NCBI GenBank assembly: GCA_019055375.1
Contig: JAHQIW010007086.1
Location: 174,861 to 238,860 of the forward strand
Length of the DNA: 64,000 bases
DNA from: Parelaphostrongylus tenuis
Lineage: Eukaryota; Nematoda; Chromadorea; Rhabditida; Metastrongylidae
Reading direction: 5' to 3'
The notes under the pieces were generated by a model. It was given only the letters and a program-made list of their open reading frames with translations, did no database searches and had not been told where the DNA came from. The position numbers and the translations under genes were made by a program. The stretch's first letter is position 1. Every line of letters begins with the position of its first letter. This document shows, in pieces, positions 25,501 through 36,424 of the stretch.

Positions 25501-25587
25501 ATAAATGCCTGGGAGTTGAAGGCGGAAAAAAACGAGAAAGAAAGCGAGTCCCAGCTGCAATATAATCCCGAGATCGCGGCGCATTCC
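19572..25587 (-). CDS. MFSD11: UNC93-like transporter, MFSD11 family
   Basis: Multi-pass membrane protein of the major facilitator fold, UNC-93/MFSD11 branch; substrate unknown. The exon model, all with GT..AG, is 25,497-25,587; 24,646-24,716; 24,466-24,550; 24,308-24,410; 23,573-23,714; 23,399-23,510; 23,231-23,327 or 23,335; 23,087-23,176; 22,932-23,033; 22,440-22,605; 22,176-22,311; 19,572-19,715. It gives about 440 residues, the family's usual size. Family-like segments in order: MRRDLGIILQLGLAFFLV, AFNSQAFIEISILRSL, LWTANGTYLVQFSRQG, ARNSGILWAMLQSSL, ATKEMVLLSVCFLFSGIE, MADSCWNTQIYTLIGIMY, SVLLLHWQLLFLCLGAG. The start ATG (25,584) follows a TTTTTAACAG acceptor by three bases, suggesting trans-splicing. 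Oddities: a one-base shift in the A7 run at 25,526-25,532 and an uncertain exon 6/7 junction; all other phases agree. The last intron is 2.46 kb. Confidence 0.88.
20035..20995. mobile_element. MITE-A copy 3, with a duplicated left end
   Basis: Left-end sequence occurs twice (20,045-20,110, TCGCTGGACGATAAATGC..; 20,216-20,270, TTCGCTGGAGAGGAAATTTT..). The right end at about 20,935-20,985 is GAACTGTTACTAACACTCCTATGAAAAATTC. The doubled left end suggests a nested insertion or unequal rearrangement. It lies inside the last intron of the MFSD11 gene. Confidence 0.7.
21050..21592. mobile_element. MITE-A copy 4, left end degraded
   Basis: The right end at 21,530-21,580 (TTTCAAATGATTACCAACACTCTAATGAAGAGTTCTTGTTCACCG in part) and the interior blocks match copy 3. 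The left end is not clear. Confidence 0.6.
21655..22085 (-). repeat. SINE-A copy split by a foldback insertion
   Basis: SINE-A blocks flank 21,880-21,985. On the low-coordinate side are GAGGTGATTGAATACG and GATTGAAAGCTTTGTGAG; on the high side are CGAAATCGAACCAA and CCAGTCATTGCGTCTC. The inserted part matches foldback family B. Confidence 0.75.
21880..21985. mobile_element. Partial foldback element (family B) inside a SINE
   Basis: It contains GTGTTTCGACTTTACAGTC and CGTCAGTCGGGC, as in the left arm of 9,825-10,092. Short matches (GAAAGCTTTGTGAG and GAACTTTGTGAG) sit on either side and may reflect a target duplication or local repair. Confidence 0.65.
22690..22912 (-). repeat. SINE-A copy in intron 9 of MFSD11
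   Basis: Clear inverse block order: ACAGAGGTGAATGGATGC, GTGACTTGCGGTGGTCTACC, GGATCGAATCATCGACCAC, AACCACTGCGCCACACG. It lies wholly between exons 10 and 9. Confidence 0.85.
23790..24030 (-). repeat. SINE-A copy in intron 4 of MFSD11
   Basis: The block order TAGAGGTGACTGAATGCG .. AGAGCACCTCAGTGGC is read on the minus strand; it is diverged. Together with the next feature it forms a head-to-head pair. Confidence 0.7.
24030..24292 (+). repeat. SINE-A copy in intron 4 of MFSD11
   Basis: Plus-strand copy: GTGCTCCACGACACAAG, GGCTCGCCAAGCTTTCCATC, GGAGGATAGCAGCACTGACC, then a GATTGATCAACGCC 3' part. The head adjoins the head of the copy at 23,790-24,030. Confidence 0.75.
24955..25112 (-). repeat. 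SINE-B copy in intron 1 of MFSD11
   Basis: On the minus strand: TGGCCGAACGGTTGTGATGC (A box), GGGATCGATCCTC (B box), then GTCAACAACGAACGTCCTGTGG and GGAACGCCACAG as in other copies. Confidence 0.75.
25180..25440 (-). repeat. SINE-A copy in intron 1 of MFSD11
   Basis: Diverged inverse copy with GAGTCGAACCATCGACCACG (B box region) and AACCACTGCGGCATACGTGC (head) at its high end. Confidence 0.7.
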
Positions 25588-25600
25588 CTGTTAAAAACTG
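25588..25600 (-). other. Probable trans-splice acceptor of MFSD11
   Basis: TTTTTAACAG on the minus strand directly before GGAATG; the ATG is three bases in. This is the spacing usual for spliced-leader sites in nematodes. An ordinary upstream 5' exon remains possible. Confidence 0.5.
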
Positions 25601-25964
25601 AGTTCAGAGCAAAACAAAAGTAACGAAAGCATGGAAAACGACACGTAGATCACGAGAGAAACAACTTTAAAGCAACAAAATACAAAAAACCGAGATGAGA
25701 AAGCCGCACAATCCAGGAAGACCCCGGGGAGGGTCAGCTAGCTCGGTGGATTTTCTGCACGCTTCGCGACCGCTCGCGTCGGGAAGAACGCCGATGGAGC
25801 GCATTTACTTCCCCAACGGACGGATTGCCTAATGAATTTTACTTTTACGCAACCCTTATCACAGCTTCTATTTTCACTGTGAGGGTCTCAGTCTTATAAT
25901 ATTAGCTTATTCCTTACGTTCACGTCTTGATTGCGGACTTTCTTTGTCACGAACATTGTGATAT

Positions 25965-26135
25965 TCCGGTTGTGAACAGCCGCCTACAATCTCGAGGATA
26001 ACCAGGCTAGGGCGTTCGGCAAGGCGCTAGTTATTGATTAACGGAGAATGTTAGGGGGATGGGATGGGGATCTGGGAAATGAACCTGCGTCGAGTCCTAT
26101 TGAGCATCACTAGCCTCTCGACGACAGCCTCTACC
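25965..26135 (-). repeat. SINE-B copy
   Basis: Minus-strand blocks: GAGGCTAGTGATGCTC, TTAATCAATAACTAGCGCCT, CCGAACGCCCTAGCCTGG, TCGAGATTGTAGGCGGCTG. Confidence 0.65.
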
Positions 26136-26254
26136 CCCCTCCCTCCCCCGAATGAGCATCATAGAGATGGAGAGAATCTAGTGAAAGAGATCTACAAAAA
26201 CTTTCCTATTTGTCGCCGGCTTTTTATGGCGATATTTTGATTTCGTAACTATAT

Positions 26255-26378
26255 ATTCAGGAATGCCTAGTGATATGCAAAGCTCTGAAGTTCACGCCGA
26301 TGGAGCTGAACCCTCGTGTTCCACGCCAGCCCGGGAGCCGAATGCTAACCACTGCACTATCGTCGACATCGTTCGAAT
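26255..26378 (-). repeat. SINE-C copy
   Basis: Minus strand: TAGTGCAGTGGTTAGCATTC (A box), GAGGGTTCAGCTCCATC (B box), then a tail ending in TTTGCATATCACTAGGCATT. The tail is the family's signature. Confidence 0.65.
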
Positions 26379-26755
26379 TGGATTGAAGGTATTATAAACC
26401 TCTCTGCCCAGTATTATCAATAGTCAAGTAACTCGACTGTCAGCATTTGCAGGCTTCGGTTTTCTCTCTAGCCCACATGAGCTGTTAATAAGTGGGATCG
26501 TTTTCGTTCGAGCTTGAAGATGAGGAGAAAATTTTTTGGCATGATGCTTCCTTTTGGGCTTATCGAATTGGCAGGTAGGCAAGTAATAGCGTCTGCCTAA
26601 TTAGGCTCATCCTTGCTACACGACGGTTCTTTCCTGACTTCATGTTTACTTCGTTAATCTAGGTGATCATGCACCTCATGTTCACTAGCCACAGCGTCGT
26701 AAAACGTTGGAGAGGAACTAGACCCTTCTAGGGAGTCATGGTCTCATCGATTGTT

Positions 26756-26822
26756 AAAGGCTTAGGCTTAGGCTTGAGCTTGATCTTACTTAGGTCTAAG
26801 CGTAAGCGCAAGCTTGAGCCAT
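26756..26822. repeat. TTAGGC-like degenerate repeat
   Basis: Contains GGCTTAGGCTTAGGCTTGAG followed by related hexamers in which orientation appears to flip. TTAGGC is the nematode telomere unit, but only two perfect copies occur, so this is a short interstitial trace at best. Confidence 0.35.
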
Positions 26823-26989
26823 ATTCAAAATTTATGGGACCTCAACTCTCCGTTACGGTCGAAAATAGAAACAAGATTTTATCTTTAAAGTTAGTCTCTT
26901 ATTCTGTTCTTTGCTTCTAAGTAACAATTGTGCGTTGTTATGTCGTCGAAGTCACTTATTTCTATAATACAGTAATAATGATCTCCTGA

Positions 26990-27212
26990 GGGCCATGGCC
27001 GAGTGGTTGTGGTGTTCGACTCGGTGCGGCGCGGAGTGATCCTCAACCTTCTAACACTCTGCGGCAGTGAACAACGAAGCCCTATGGAACGCCACAGCCA
27101 GGCAATCCGAAATTGCAATGTAGCGTGTTCAATCACTATTCTACGACGATTAAGGAGAAGACGAGTGCTGCACTGGGATACTCACAGTGAAGTGAGAGGA
27201 GTCGATTGAAAT
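26990..27212 (+). repeat. SINE-B copy, near full length
   Basis: Plus strand: CCATGGCCGAGTGGTTGTGG (A box), GGAGTGATCCTCAACC (diverged B box), CAGTGAACAACGAAGCCCTATGG, GGAACGCCACAGCCAGGC, then GGAGAAGACGAGTGCTGCACTGGGAT in part. Confidence 0.8.
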
Positions 27213-27744
27213 TTGAAACAAAAAAAAAATTATGCGATAGAAAACTGATACCTATTATTTCTTGGATCACTAAACCTACTCTGAATGAGTTGTTTATGAA
27301 GCAAGATAATGATGTTAATCACTAGTTATATTAAGCCTTGATTCAGCATAAGTTTGTACCGGATCCTTACAAGGTTTTTGTCGTACCTAACCCAACATAT
27401 TCATTGGTGTTTCCTCTTACGATGCTGGTCTTCGTAGTTCTTACCCTCAGTCGGATCAACTACAGCAGAGTAATGCACGAATGAAATGTACTAAATCAAC
27501 TGGTGTTGTACTTTAGAAGAGGAAAGATCTTTATCTATTGCACCTTCCAGCAGTTGTTGGAATGCGACTGGTCGGCACGGAACAAAGCAACATGTGAAAG
27601 TCCACAGACATTGATGGATGATAGATGTGAGGAAAAGAATCGAATGGAAGAAGAACTAGGGTTCGTACATCATTGACACGTAATTTGTCTCAGGTAAAAT
27701 GAATTTGCTAACATCGGGTTTCTTTCCCCACAGTATCCCTTTGC

Positions 27745-28052
27745 ATGGGAGCACATGTGGGGCAGTGGGTGGAGGTGCTCCACGCCGCAGAAAAGGTCGA
27801 TGGTTCGATTTCGCGCTCATGGCTCACCAAGCCATCCATCCTTTCGGAGTCGGTAAACTGGTACCCAGATTTACCAGACTTGCTTGGGTGGATAAGCAGC
27901 ACTGATCAATACAGGCAGGCCACCGCGGATCATATTAGAAGCCAAATATGCATTCAGTCACCTCAAACGAAGTCAGAAATTAATGACGAACGCATGGCAC
28001 ATCCCTCAGGGATTGATTAACGCTGAGCGCTTTATCTTTTATATTTCCTCGG
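27745..28052 (+). repeat. SINE-A copy, near full length
   Basis: Plus strand: GGGGCAGTGGGTGGAGGTGC (A box), GATGGTTCGATTTCGCGCTC (B box), the complete body, CCTCAGGGATTGATTAACGC and a CTTTATCTTTTATATTT tail. It is the best copy for defining the family. Confidence 0.9.
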
Positions 28053-28518
28053 ATCAATATTCTGTGCCACCACAGATGTTGCCTCAGGCGCTTCTTGTGA
28101 AAAGATTCATCTACAGTTATTTAATTACAAAAAACCTCTTTTCTGGACGAGCTATTTTCTCCTAATGAGACGCTACTTTGCTGGCGAGAGTAACGTTTTG
28201 TTGTTTCATGGTGTACTTTAATAAGCAACGCCTTGATCCTTCCTCGAAACAGCCTAAAGATTGTTTAACTGTTCTGAACGTACCAGTTCTTTTCAGAAGA
28301 ATAAAATTTCAGTGGCATGAAAAGGCTTCCGACTCAAGCGTAGCGAAAGCAGAGGTCCATCTTGAAGTTATTTCACGCAAGTGCTCGCCGAAGATTTACG
28401 CTGTCATCAAACATGAATGACATCATGAATTATTGACTAGGTAGAAGAACAGTACATAGTAATAGTAATGTATCGTAGTACAAACTCTTCACCTTAAATC
28501 TCCTCGATCTCATTTCAG

Positions 28519-29467
28519 ATCACGGTCTCTATGATGTGTGGAGAATGGTCTCGTCAATAACATCGGACATCACTTTGGTACTCCTTTATCTTCCCATTCC
28601 AACACCCTTTTGCTTCCTGAATTCTGTCGAGCTCTTCCTAGCTCTTCAGTTTCAGGTGAGTTAAAAACATCATTAATCCATCTTTTGTTCTTTCTACAGT
28701 CATGAAGAAAACAGTCTTACTCTGTACTAAGTTGCCGACCAGAAGAGAAAGACGTGAATACTAACATAAGCTTCATCACTAAGATTGAGTCTCTCTCCAA
28801 TTGTAAATAAATTGTCCTGGATATGAAAAATTGTGTAAATAGAATTCTTAGGCGGAATTTGGAAATAAGGTGAGATTGTGTTTTATTTCGTGATGAGCAT
28901 ACTATGAGAGTATTTACCTTCAAAAGGCACGAAGTAATTCGTCAGTAGGATGGTATGCTCCGTTTTAACTACTATTTAAATGTTCGTTTAGGGGTCTAAT
29001 CTTGTACAACGTGCCCTGCATATCAAATGTTGCATTTTCGGCAGCGTGATATTTCCCCTATAGGCTTTTGCATCCGCCTTTCTTCTGATTAGGGTGCGAT
29101 AGGATGTCATGCAAAAGCAAAGCGGAAACTCTAATAATCTCCCAGCAGTGGCACTTTAATTATTCACATCTCAAGCTCACAATAATGAATCTCTTCATTT
29201 CATCAACACTAGTCGATCCCCACTACATGTCTATTTCTAATTCCGACTAGATTGACAGTCATCGACCTTCTACTACATGTAACGCTATACATCATTGGTT
29301 CTCTCGGCTCAAACTTCGTTATAAACATCTTCTCTTCAACTGTTTATTTTACCTTCCTTATAGCATCCCATGATGTTATAAACATGTATTCTAGGATGCT
29401 GAGTGATATGCAAAACCTACGAAATGAAGGTTCAATGTTTTACATATCGCTCAGCATCCATATATAC

Positions 29468-29510
<43 letters not shown>

Positions 29511-30918
29511 GTGTGTATGCGCATATATACATTCTTATTATTATTACTTTTTAACCTACTTTCTTCGCACTCTTTGAAGACGTACAAGTTTCACGTTTAC
29601 CTTCAAAATGGCAGGATATTCTTTGTCACTTATGATGAGGAGCCAATCAGTGTTCAACTCCGTCCACTGTTCCATCATGTATGTTCTTGAAATAGTAGAG
29701 TAAACTCTCTCGTATAGATTTGGTGAGTCTGGTAAGTCTTAAATTTTTTGCATCTTTTGCCTAACAAGGGAAAAGCTAAGAAATCTAGAAAACTCGCATC
29801 GTCTGTCATGTATTCTTCTTGAAAGATTTCATTCCGCGGTTTTTTATTCCGACCGTTATGATGGATGATAACAGTTGTGATGTATGAAAGGATTTCCTTA
29901 GAATTTGAGAATCAGTCTAAGCTGCTAAACATATTCACATGCTGACAGTAGTGTGCCTAGATGGTGGGCGTAGTAAGAGCTAGTGAATAGCGGCATAAAC
30001 CTCAACAATGAAAAAAGCTTTCTCTACTACTCTGGGTTGTTGTCAAACCCTCAATTACTACAGTTGTCGGAGAATCAGCAGATAAGGAAGCAGTGAACGA
30101 GCTGTACTAGTCTGCAGCTGGAATGAGATTATGCCTAGTCCCATGCCCTGACAATGCAAACAATGCAGTCGGATGTCATACATTATGAAACTATTAATTT
30201 TTATGTTGTATGTTGTATACGCTAAAATTAAAGGTAGTGAGCTAGATGTGAAAACATTCGACGTAAAACCTTAGACCGAACGCGAGGTCTTTTATGCTCG
30301 CTAATTTCTTTTGGGTTGATAATACAATCGCGTCAAGAAATCTGACTACCACTCACAAGTGGTGTGGACAACGTCTTGTCAACTTTAGTCGGCATTCACA
30401 ACATCTAGTCGGCTTGTGCAGTTCGGATCTCCAAAACCTATCATAACTTTGTGATCCAGAAGAATACACGTTTACGGCGAAACACAGGGAGGCCGGTCAT
30501 ATAGTATGGAGAACAGATGGAGGATGAACGAAAAGATCAGTGGAGTGAACTCTAAGAGAATGCGAGCGACCTCTTGTAAGACCAGTCAAACGATAGGTCA
30601 GCGTGTTTGTGTTCAACATCAACCATCTGCATCTGCAGATGGCAAAGAGTTTAGAATCATGGAATGGGCTTTGCGTACCTCACGACGCTTGAGGTAGACG
30701 AGCACCATGAACGACAACAGCTTGAGAGAGAAGCGGATGGAAACGATGTGGAGGGTCGCAGTAGCAATGAAGACGAACAGCTCAAGTACCCAAGTAATTA
30801 AAGTAATTTCTCTCTACAGTTACTTGTTCCACTGATGGAAGCAATGATGTGCGTTTTTCCTCTACATTACTTCCGATTTACAAATATTTCAAAGATCTAT
30901 TCTAGCATATGTTTGTAA
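28519..30918 (+). CDS. Candidate three-exon coding segment
   Basis: Three open segments join in phase: 28,519-28,655 (CTCATTTCAG acceptor, GTGAGT donor; includes HGLYDVWRMVSSITSDITLV and a hydrophobic stretch), 29,580-29,678 (TYKFHVYLQNGRIFFVTYDE, GTATGT donor, weak acceptor) and 30,820-30,918 (TCTCTCTACAG acceptor; LLVPLMEAMMCVFPLHYFRF, then stop). The make-up suggests a membrane protein. I do not recognise it, and upstream exons were not secured, though exon-like frames exist at 27.37-27.67 kb. It may be an unrecognised gene's 3' part or chance open frames. Confidence 0.35.
29392..29456. repeat. Inverted pair of SINE-C tails
   Basis: GCTGAGTGATATGCAAAAC is followed by the inverse GTTTTACATATCGCTCAGC. 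Both are the SINE-C tail, giving a near-perfect hairpin with a short loop. Confidence 0.6.
29463..29515. repeat. (TA)n microsatellite
   Basis: Run of TA dinucleotides with GTATATA interruptions. Confidence 0.9.
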
Positions 30919-30919
30919 A

Positions 30920-33900
30920 ATATATAATTGGGTATTGTTAATAGTATTTCCACCACTGTTTTTCGTCACATATTTAAAATTATATGTCTGATGATAAAGC
31001 ATCTAGAACTAGATAAATTCACTTTTGAGGATTTGGTGGACAAGCTGTCGCTACCTTGCAACACTCATTGGCGTGCAAAAGACTGACATTGTATGACAAG
31101 TGCGGCTGTTCGTCATTTTAATATTCGAACATTGGCAGTCGAGAGATACATCACATTAGCCACAAACGTTTGGCTACCTACTGATAAATCCTTTGGCTAT
31201 CTACTAATAAATCCACAGCGGTCAAACCAGAACGATCACGTGGACATTCAACGGCCACTACCATCGAGAGGTACGTTTTGGGCTTGAGACTTATCAACGA
31301 TTCATGCGTTTCGCTCGTAATTCTGACAGCCCTATTGAATAATATGTCGCTATAATCACAGAGCAGTTACAGCTATCCTGATGGAACACTAAGAAGGTTA
31401 TAAACCCCTCAATGAAAGATCAAGGTTTTTTATGCTAGGGCAAATAGAGACATGATTTATCAAGAGCTAATAATTTACTAGCTTCGTTGTAGTACCAAGA
31501 TACAGTACCAAACTATACTTTTAAATTGATCTGTAACAATCGACTTTATAAAGGCAAATAATCGTTAAACACTTTCTTTAGATGGATTGAAAATATCTTT
31601 CATGATAATTGCGAAAGGATGGTCACATTACAGTTCTTTAGCTTATGTAATATGCGAATATATTATGATATTTTGGCATAAGTAAACTCGTAAGTAATCT
31701 TGCTGGGCTCCAGTAATACTTGTATTATATAAAATCTTAGTGTGATAACGAAGGAAAGTGATAGAAATTGCTTAAAAAATTTCAAATAGGCATTACAAAT
31801 CACTTCATTAATATCTTTCGCAACTAGACGCACGTAGATGACTTGTTATAGCTGAGTATTTCATTTCTAGATTCTTTATTTAAGAATGGCGATTTCATTA
31901 GCGACATTTATGCGTTTGTATTTGAATAGAATGAAATTATTCAAAAAGCTAGTACCTGAGACTCAACGAGCACTCCCATTTATATGCAGATATTGTCTAC
32001 AATATTGGGAAGAGAATAAACGTAATTTTATTTGTAGGAAGCTCGACGTCGAAAAAACCTCTGCATAGAATTTACATCGAGCTGACGTTAAATTTTCAGC
32101 TTGACATTTCAGCCGTGAACACATTCTCACATTACTCCATTTAGCAATGTTTAGTTGTTCATTTGAGCGTGATGCACAAGTAATCGTTAACTAGCCAACA
32201 TTTGGTGTTCATATTATCGTCATTGTCGATGCTGTTAGTCGCTTTTATGCTTTGTGTCTATGCAAGAAAGGTACACTAACGTGACCCACAACCTTCTGTT
32301 GAGCCTTCAATTAGTGAACAAACGTCAGCACGGGTGGCTTCCGTAGCTCACCTGCATGGCTAACGGCAATTAGCAACCACCGGTCGACGGCGGTACTTTT
32401 GATCGTCGTCGAACATGGCAACCTGCCTTGTGATTCTCCACAACCTCATCCATTATACGCTAACATCTGATTCTCTAGAGTCATGTCGTTACTTCACGTC
32501 ACCTCATAAATCATTATTTATGGCCTAGTAATACGTTTAATCAAGCACCTGTATAGGGTTGTTAGAGAGGAATCCATCATTTTCAAAATTTACTAGCCAA
32601 ATGAAGTGCACATTACGCTCCTCTCAAATGACTTCACACTCTACGTATTACTGTGAAAGATAAGCGGAAATTATCTCAAGATTTCTAGTTGGAGAAATCA
32701 AGGATATGTCATTTTATTGATAAATCATCTCTTCTTTCTTCATTCTAAGCATTGTAACCGTTATGCAGGAAAAGTAACATAGTTGCTGGTGGAACTTCAT
32801 ACGACGTGTTTGCTGGAAAATGATATATGTAATACAGGACCCTCTGCTTACTCTAACAATTCATATTTTCATACTTTATATCAGACTCATGAGAACTTTT
32901 GTGAATGATAACTTTCAAACAAAATCAGTTGGGATGATTGATATTTGCTTATGTTTTACGGCAGTTGTCCGCATATTTTAAAATGAACAGCTCACTAGAT
33001 AGATTAGTAGCCTCGCTCTTTAAAACTAGGTTTGGATTACATTACGTTGAGTTGATCAAGTCTTAATTCATCAAATCATTTTACCCGATGTTAATCATCA
33101 TAAATGCCTCTGAAACTAAGACCTGGGAAGTTGGAGATGGTGGCTAAACTTGTCTTTACCACTCCACCTTGTTCTATAAAAGTCTGTTTGGAACGAGGAA
33201 TGGGTCCGCGATTTATCATGTGAACACTACTTCTTTCTGATACGTATCGAGTATTGATCGTGATACTCTTACACCGAATGAAATTGGCTAGCCAGAATAT
33301 CATCGTTTGAGTTGAAAGTGTCTGTCTCGTAAGCTTCCTCCTACGAAGACTACCGTATACGCTGAGAGGATTACCTCCTTGTGATAATTTGGATAATGTA
33401 GCTCGGGCGAGCTTAAGAGGGCGTAGTGATGATGTTTACGTGGTATAGCTGACAAGGCTAATAAAGGCGAGTCTCGTTACCGTCCTCTGCTACCTCTAAT
33501 GTCCCAAACACTCACCACCGTGTCATCTCTCTACAGCGACGTACGTCGCAGATGTTGTCCGTGCATATTCAATGTGCCGTTTTTGGAAAGATCAAGATAT
33601 AGTTTTGATGATATGCTGTGATAGTATGACCTGATCCAGCAAGAACATTCATTATCCAGGTGAAAACGAAAAGCATTCAAATACACATTTAAACGGGCAA
33701 ACTGAACTTGATGAGAATGGTGTAAAGGAGAACATTAGTCCATCCTCACCTGTCAACCGTATATCAGGAACACGACTTTGCAAATATCAACTGACGCAGC
33801 TGTTCTTTCATAGCGCTAAAAATTGTCTGAAGTGATGTTTTTAGGTCTAAGAAAAATTCGATCTTGATAAGGAGGACTATGAATTGAATGAATGAACAAA

Positions 33901-34635
33901 CTCGACGTGATGCTATCAAATTTCAGAAATTGCGCAAAAGTCAGAGCTTCATAGGGCTTCACTCGACGAAATCATTCTATAGGCTTCTATTCCTCTCCAT
34001 AAGGTATCCATTTATTGCGTACTTGGGAATCTTTACTTTCTCCTTTAGACAATGAACGGATTCCTATTCAAAGGAGAGATGTATTACTTTGTGAACGATG
34101 AAAACGCTTTTCATTGAGACATATCAAATCACTCAATGCATGTCCAATCTTATGTAGATAAGATGAGCCTATTATACGGTACGCGACAAACGTACCAATA
34201 GTTCAACATGCCCTTCAACAATCGGAAATGGTTGACCAAGTATTTGCTTCATTGTGGATTCGAGCGACATCCATGTTTGAGTGAAATTTGGGTAAGAAGG
34301 AGTAATACTTGGCAGTACACTGCTTTTTTGAATCCGGACTTTGAATAATGGAGATTACGAATATCGGTAGTGCATGTGAGGAAAAAAAAGGTTGATGGCA
34401 TGTTGCCGAGTAAGGGGGACACATGCGATGCTATCGTCAGCTGTCCGGATACCTTCTGATCGATCGACGTTACTCGGTTTTTGACATCGGTGCTAGCATC
34501 CATTCATTATCAATTGACAATCGTCCATTACATTGTTTCCTCTCACTCTACCTCATTCAGTGCCGCCAAAGAACAATCTCGTGTTCAAAATAAATCAAAC
34601 TGATTAGTTCCTCCGTCTTTTACTCCGTACAATAA
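30920..34635. other. No recognisable feature
   Basis: AT-rich sequence. A 70-residue minus-strand frame at 33,091-33,303 reads reasonably (RYVSERSSVHMINRGPIPRS) but has no convincing splice sites or family match, so I do not call it. Confidence 0.4.
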
Positions 34636-34639
34636 ATAA

Positions 34640-35154
34640 TTACTTCTTGCACAGTGGGTCTTTTGCAACAACTCTGAACTCTTGATGAGCTCGAGTTTTT
34701 GTGAGGGCCTTCGAGCGATAGAGAACGGTTCTCTGGTTATCATGGACAGCAGCAAGCTCTTCTGGAGAGAAAAAAATCGGCACTTGGGACCAGTGCTTAC
34801 TTCCTGATATTCCAAGACGGTAGGCATAAGTATGGGTGATGTGTATACATAACCTCGACCAAGTAGTGACTTGTGTCATCGAGGTCTGCGCATCCACCAT
34901 AGCAGCATCCTATCCAGGCACTCTCTCCTTCGACCCCCCACCGGCTCCGCCCTTCACCACCACCAGGCCATTAACCGCCCCTCCCGCCACACGTCGTAAA
35001 TCAAAAAATTCGGCAACTTACCACGCCATAAATTACTGGCGGACCACTTCCGATTGGGTGGCATACTGTACTCGATCGGAAGGTCCCAATCTTCTACCGT
35101 ATTTGTTGGCGTACTTCTGCTTATTGATGATCTGTATTGTATCCTCGTAACCAT
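34640..35154 (-). CDS. Small two-exon gene, product unrecognised
   Basis: Exon 1 (35,022-35,154) begins MVTRIQYRSSISRSTPTNTV and ends ..SASNLWRG at a perfect GTAAGT donor in phase 1. Exon 2 (34,640-34,803) follows ATATCAG, continues SKHWSQVPIFFSPEELAAVH and stops after ..KDPLCKK. The joined product is about 98 residues, basic, with no signal peptide or membrane segment. The 218-bp intron is GC-rich near its middle. The ATG lies just after a CCATCTAG, a possible trans-splice site. It is divergent from the FGFRL1-like gene, with about 410 bp between start codons. I do not recognise the family; a small conserved nuclear or mitochondrial protein would fit the size, but that is a guess. Confidence 0.6.
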
Positions 35155-35563
35155 AATGTTTCTAGATGGTGAGTATTAAGGCCATAACAATTTTCCGCAC
35201 TTTTCAACGTACTTCTGTGAAATCTTAACCTTGAAATTGTTGCATAATATACAACGATGACACAATAATACATCGTCTTTGCTGAATTTGATAACCGGCT
35301 TAGCTACGGCGGTTTTTGCCGACCATCAGACCGCGTTATCTTCAGAATGTGTCGAAAATGCCTCGTAGTGTAGACAACACATGTGTATACGCATGCATGC
35401 TTGTCAAAGAACACTTAAATGTCATGGATATATGGAATTAATAGTCGTTAAGCCTCTCATCAAATGCAAGAGGGTTTGTATTTACAGACGATATCTCACT
35501 GTTATGTTTATTCTATCAAAGAAACGCTGTCGTGTCTTTACAGTTCATTTCATTTCACGAACA
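35155..35563. promoter_or_regulatory. Shared 5' region of two divergent genes
   Basis: This interval separates the start codons of the small minus-strand gene and the FGFRL1-like gene, so it should hold both promoters if both gene models are right. No clear TATA or other element stands out. This is inferred from position only. Confidence 0.4.
35529..35543 (+). other. Probable trans-splice acceptor of the FGFRL1-like gene
   Basis: GTCGTGTCTTTACAG lies 21 bases before the ATG at 35,564, with no upstream exon needed to complete the frame. Confidence 0.45.
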
Positions 35564-36391
35564 ATGGTTCACCTTTTGATCGTCGTTGTCACTACACTAC
35601 AAGCCATCATACTTTCACCAGAAACCGAAGCGGCACATGGAAGTGAGTTTTAGTTTCCTCTTTATACGTTTTTTTCTCGAACTATCCGAAATACAGTTCC
35701 TTAAATAACCTTACGAGATTATCTCCATACTATCAAATACCCTCTTTCGCCTCGCAATTTGTGTAAATTCTTTTTAGACGTCGCTGAAAATCGTTAAACT
35801 TAGCACGAGTATGAGTTGAGTATCACTCTTGTCCACGCTAATGTCGCATTTTTCGATACGCACTTGACCCGTTGTCAATGTCAAGTATCAATTCTCCATA
35901 TATACTTCTGTTGTCGTTGGTATCCATCCACAATCTCATTCTTTATCGATTGAACATTCACAGCCTTTAAGCGTTCATTGGGATTTTGCTTGCGTTTTCG
36001 AGAATGAAGATGTTCAGAGTCGGTTACGAGACATTCTTTACAAGACATAATTATCTACTCTAAGAGTTTTTTCAACATGTTATCCGGATGCTTAATTTAT
36101 ACTTACTTTCTGTAAGTGTTAGATAATTCCATCTGAAACGCTCTAGCGTTTATGTCGCGTCGCAGCGATTCAAATTCGGTAGCACTCGCGATTTGAGTGA
36201 CGTTTTGATCCCACCGTATTTGAGATGGAAATGGAGCTATCCATAGCATCAAAAGACGTCGCAGACCAGCAGCAAGTAAATTTGCATAAAATTCGTTCAG
36301 TGTTAGTAATGAGAATAATTGTGAGCAAAAGGTAGTCAACATTGGCGAAAACAATTAAAGGGCACAGATTGAGCTGTCATCATGATAGAAG

Positions 36392-36424
<33 letters not shown>

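Noticed and set aside
34585..34827. Alternative frame of the small gene's second exon
   Set aside because: Out of phase with the GTAAGT donor of exon 1; the phase-consistent frame ends in KDPLCKK.
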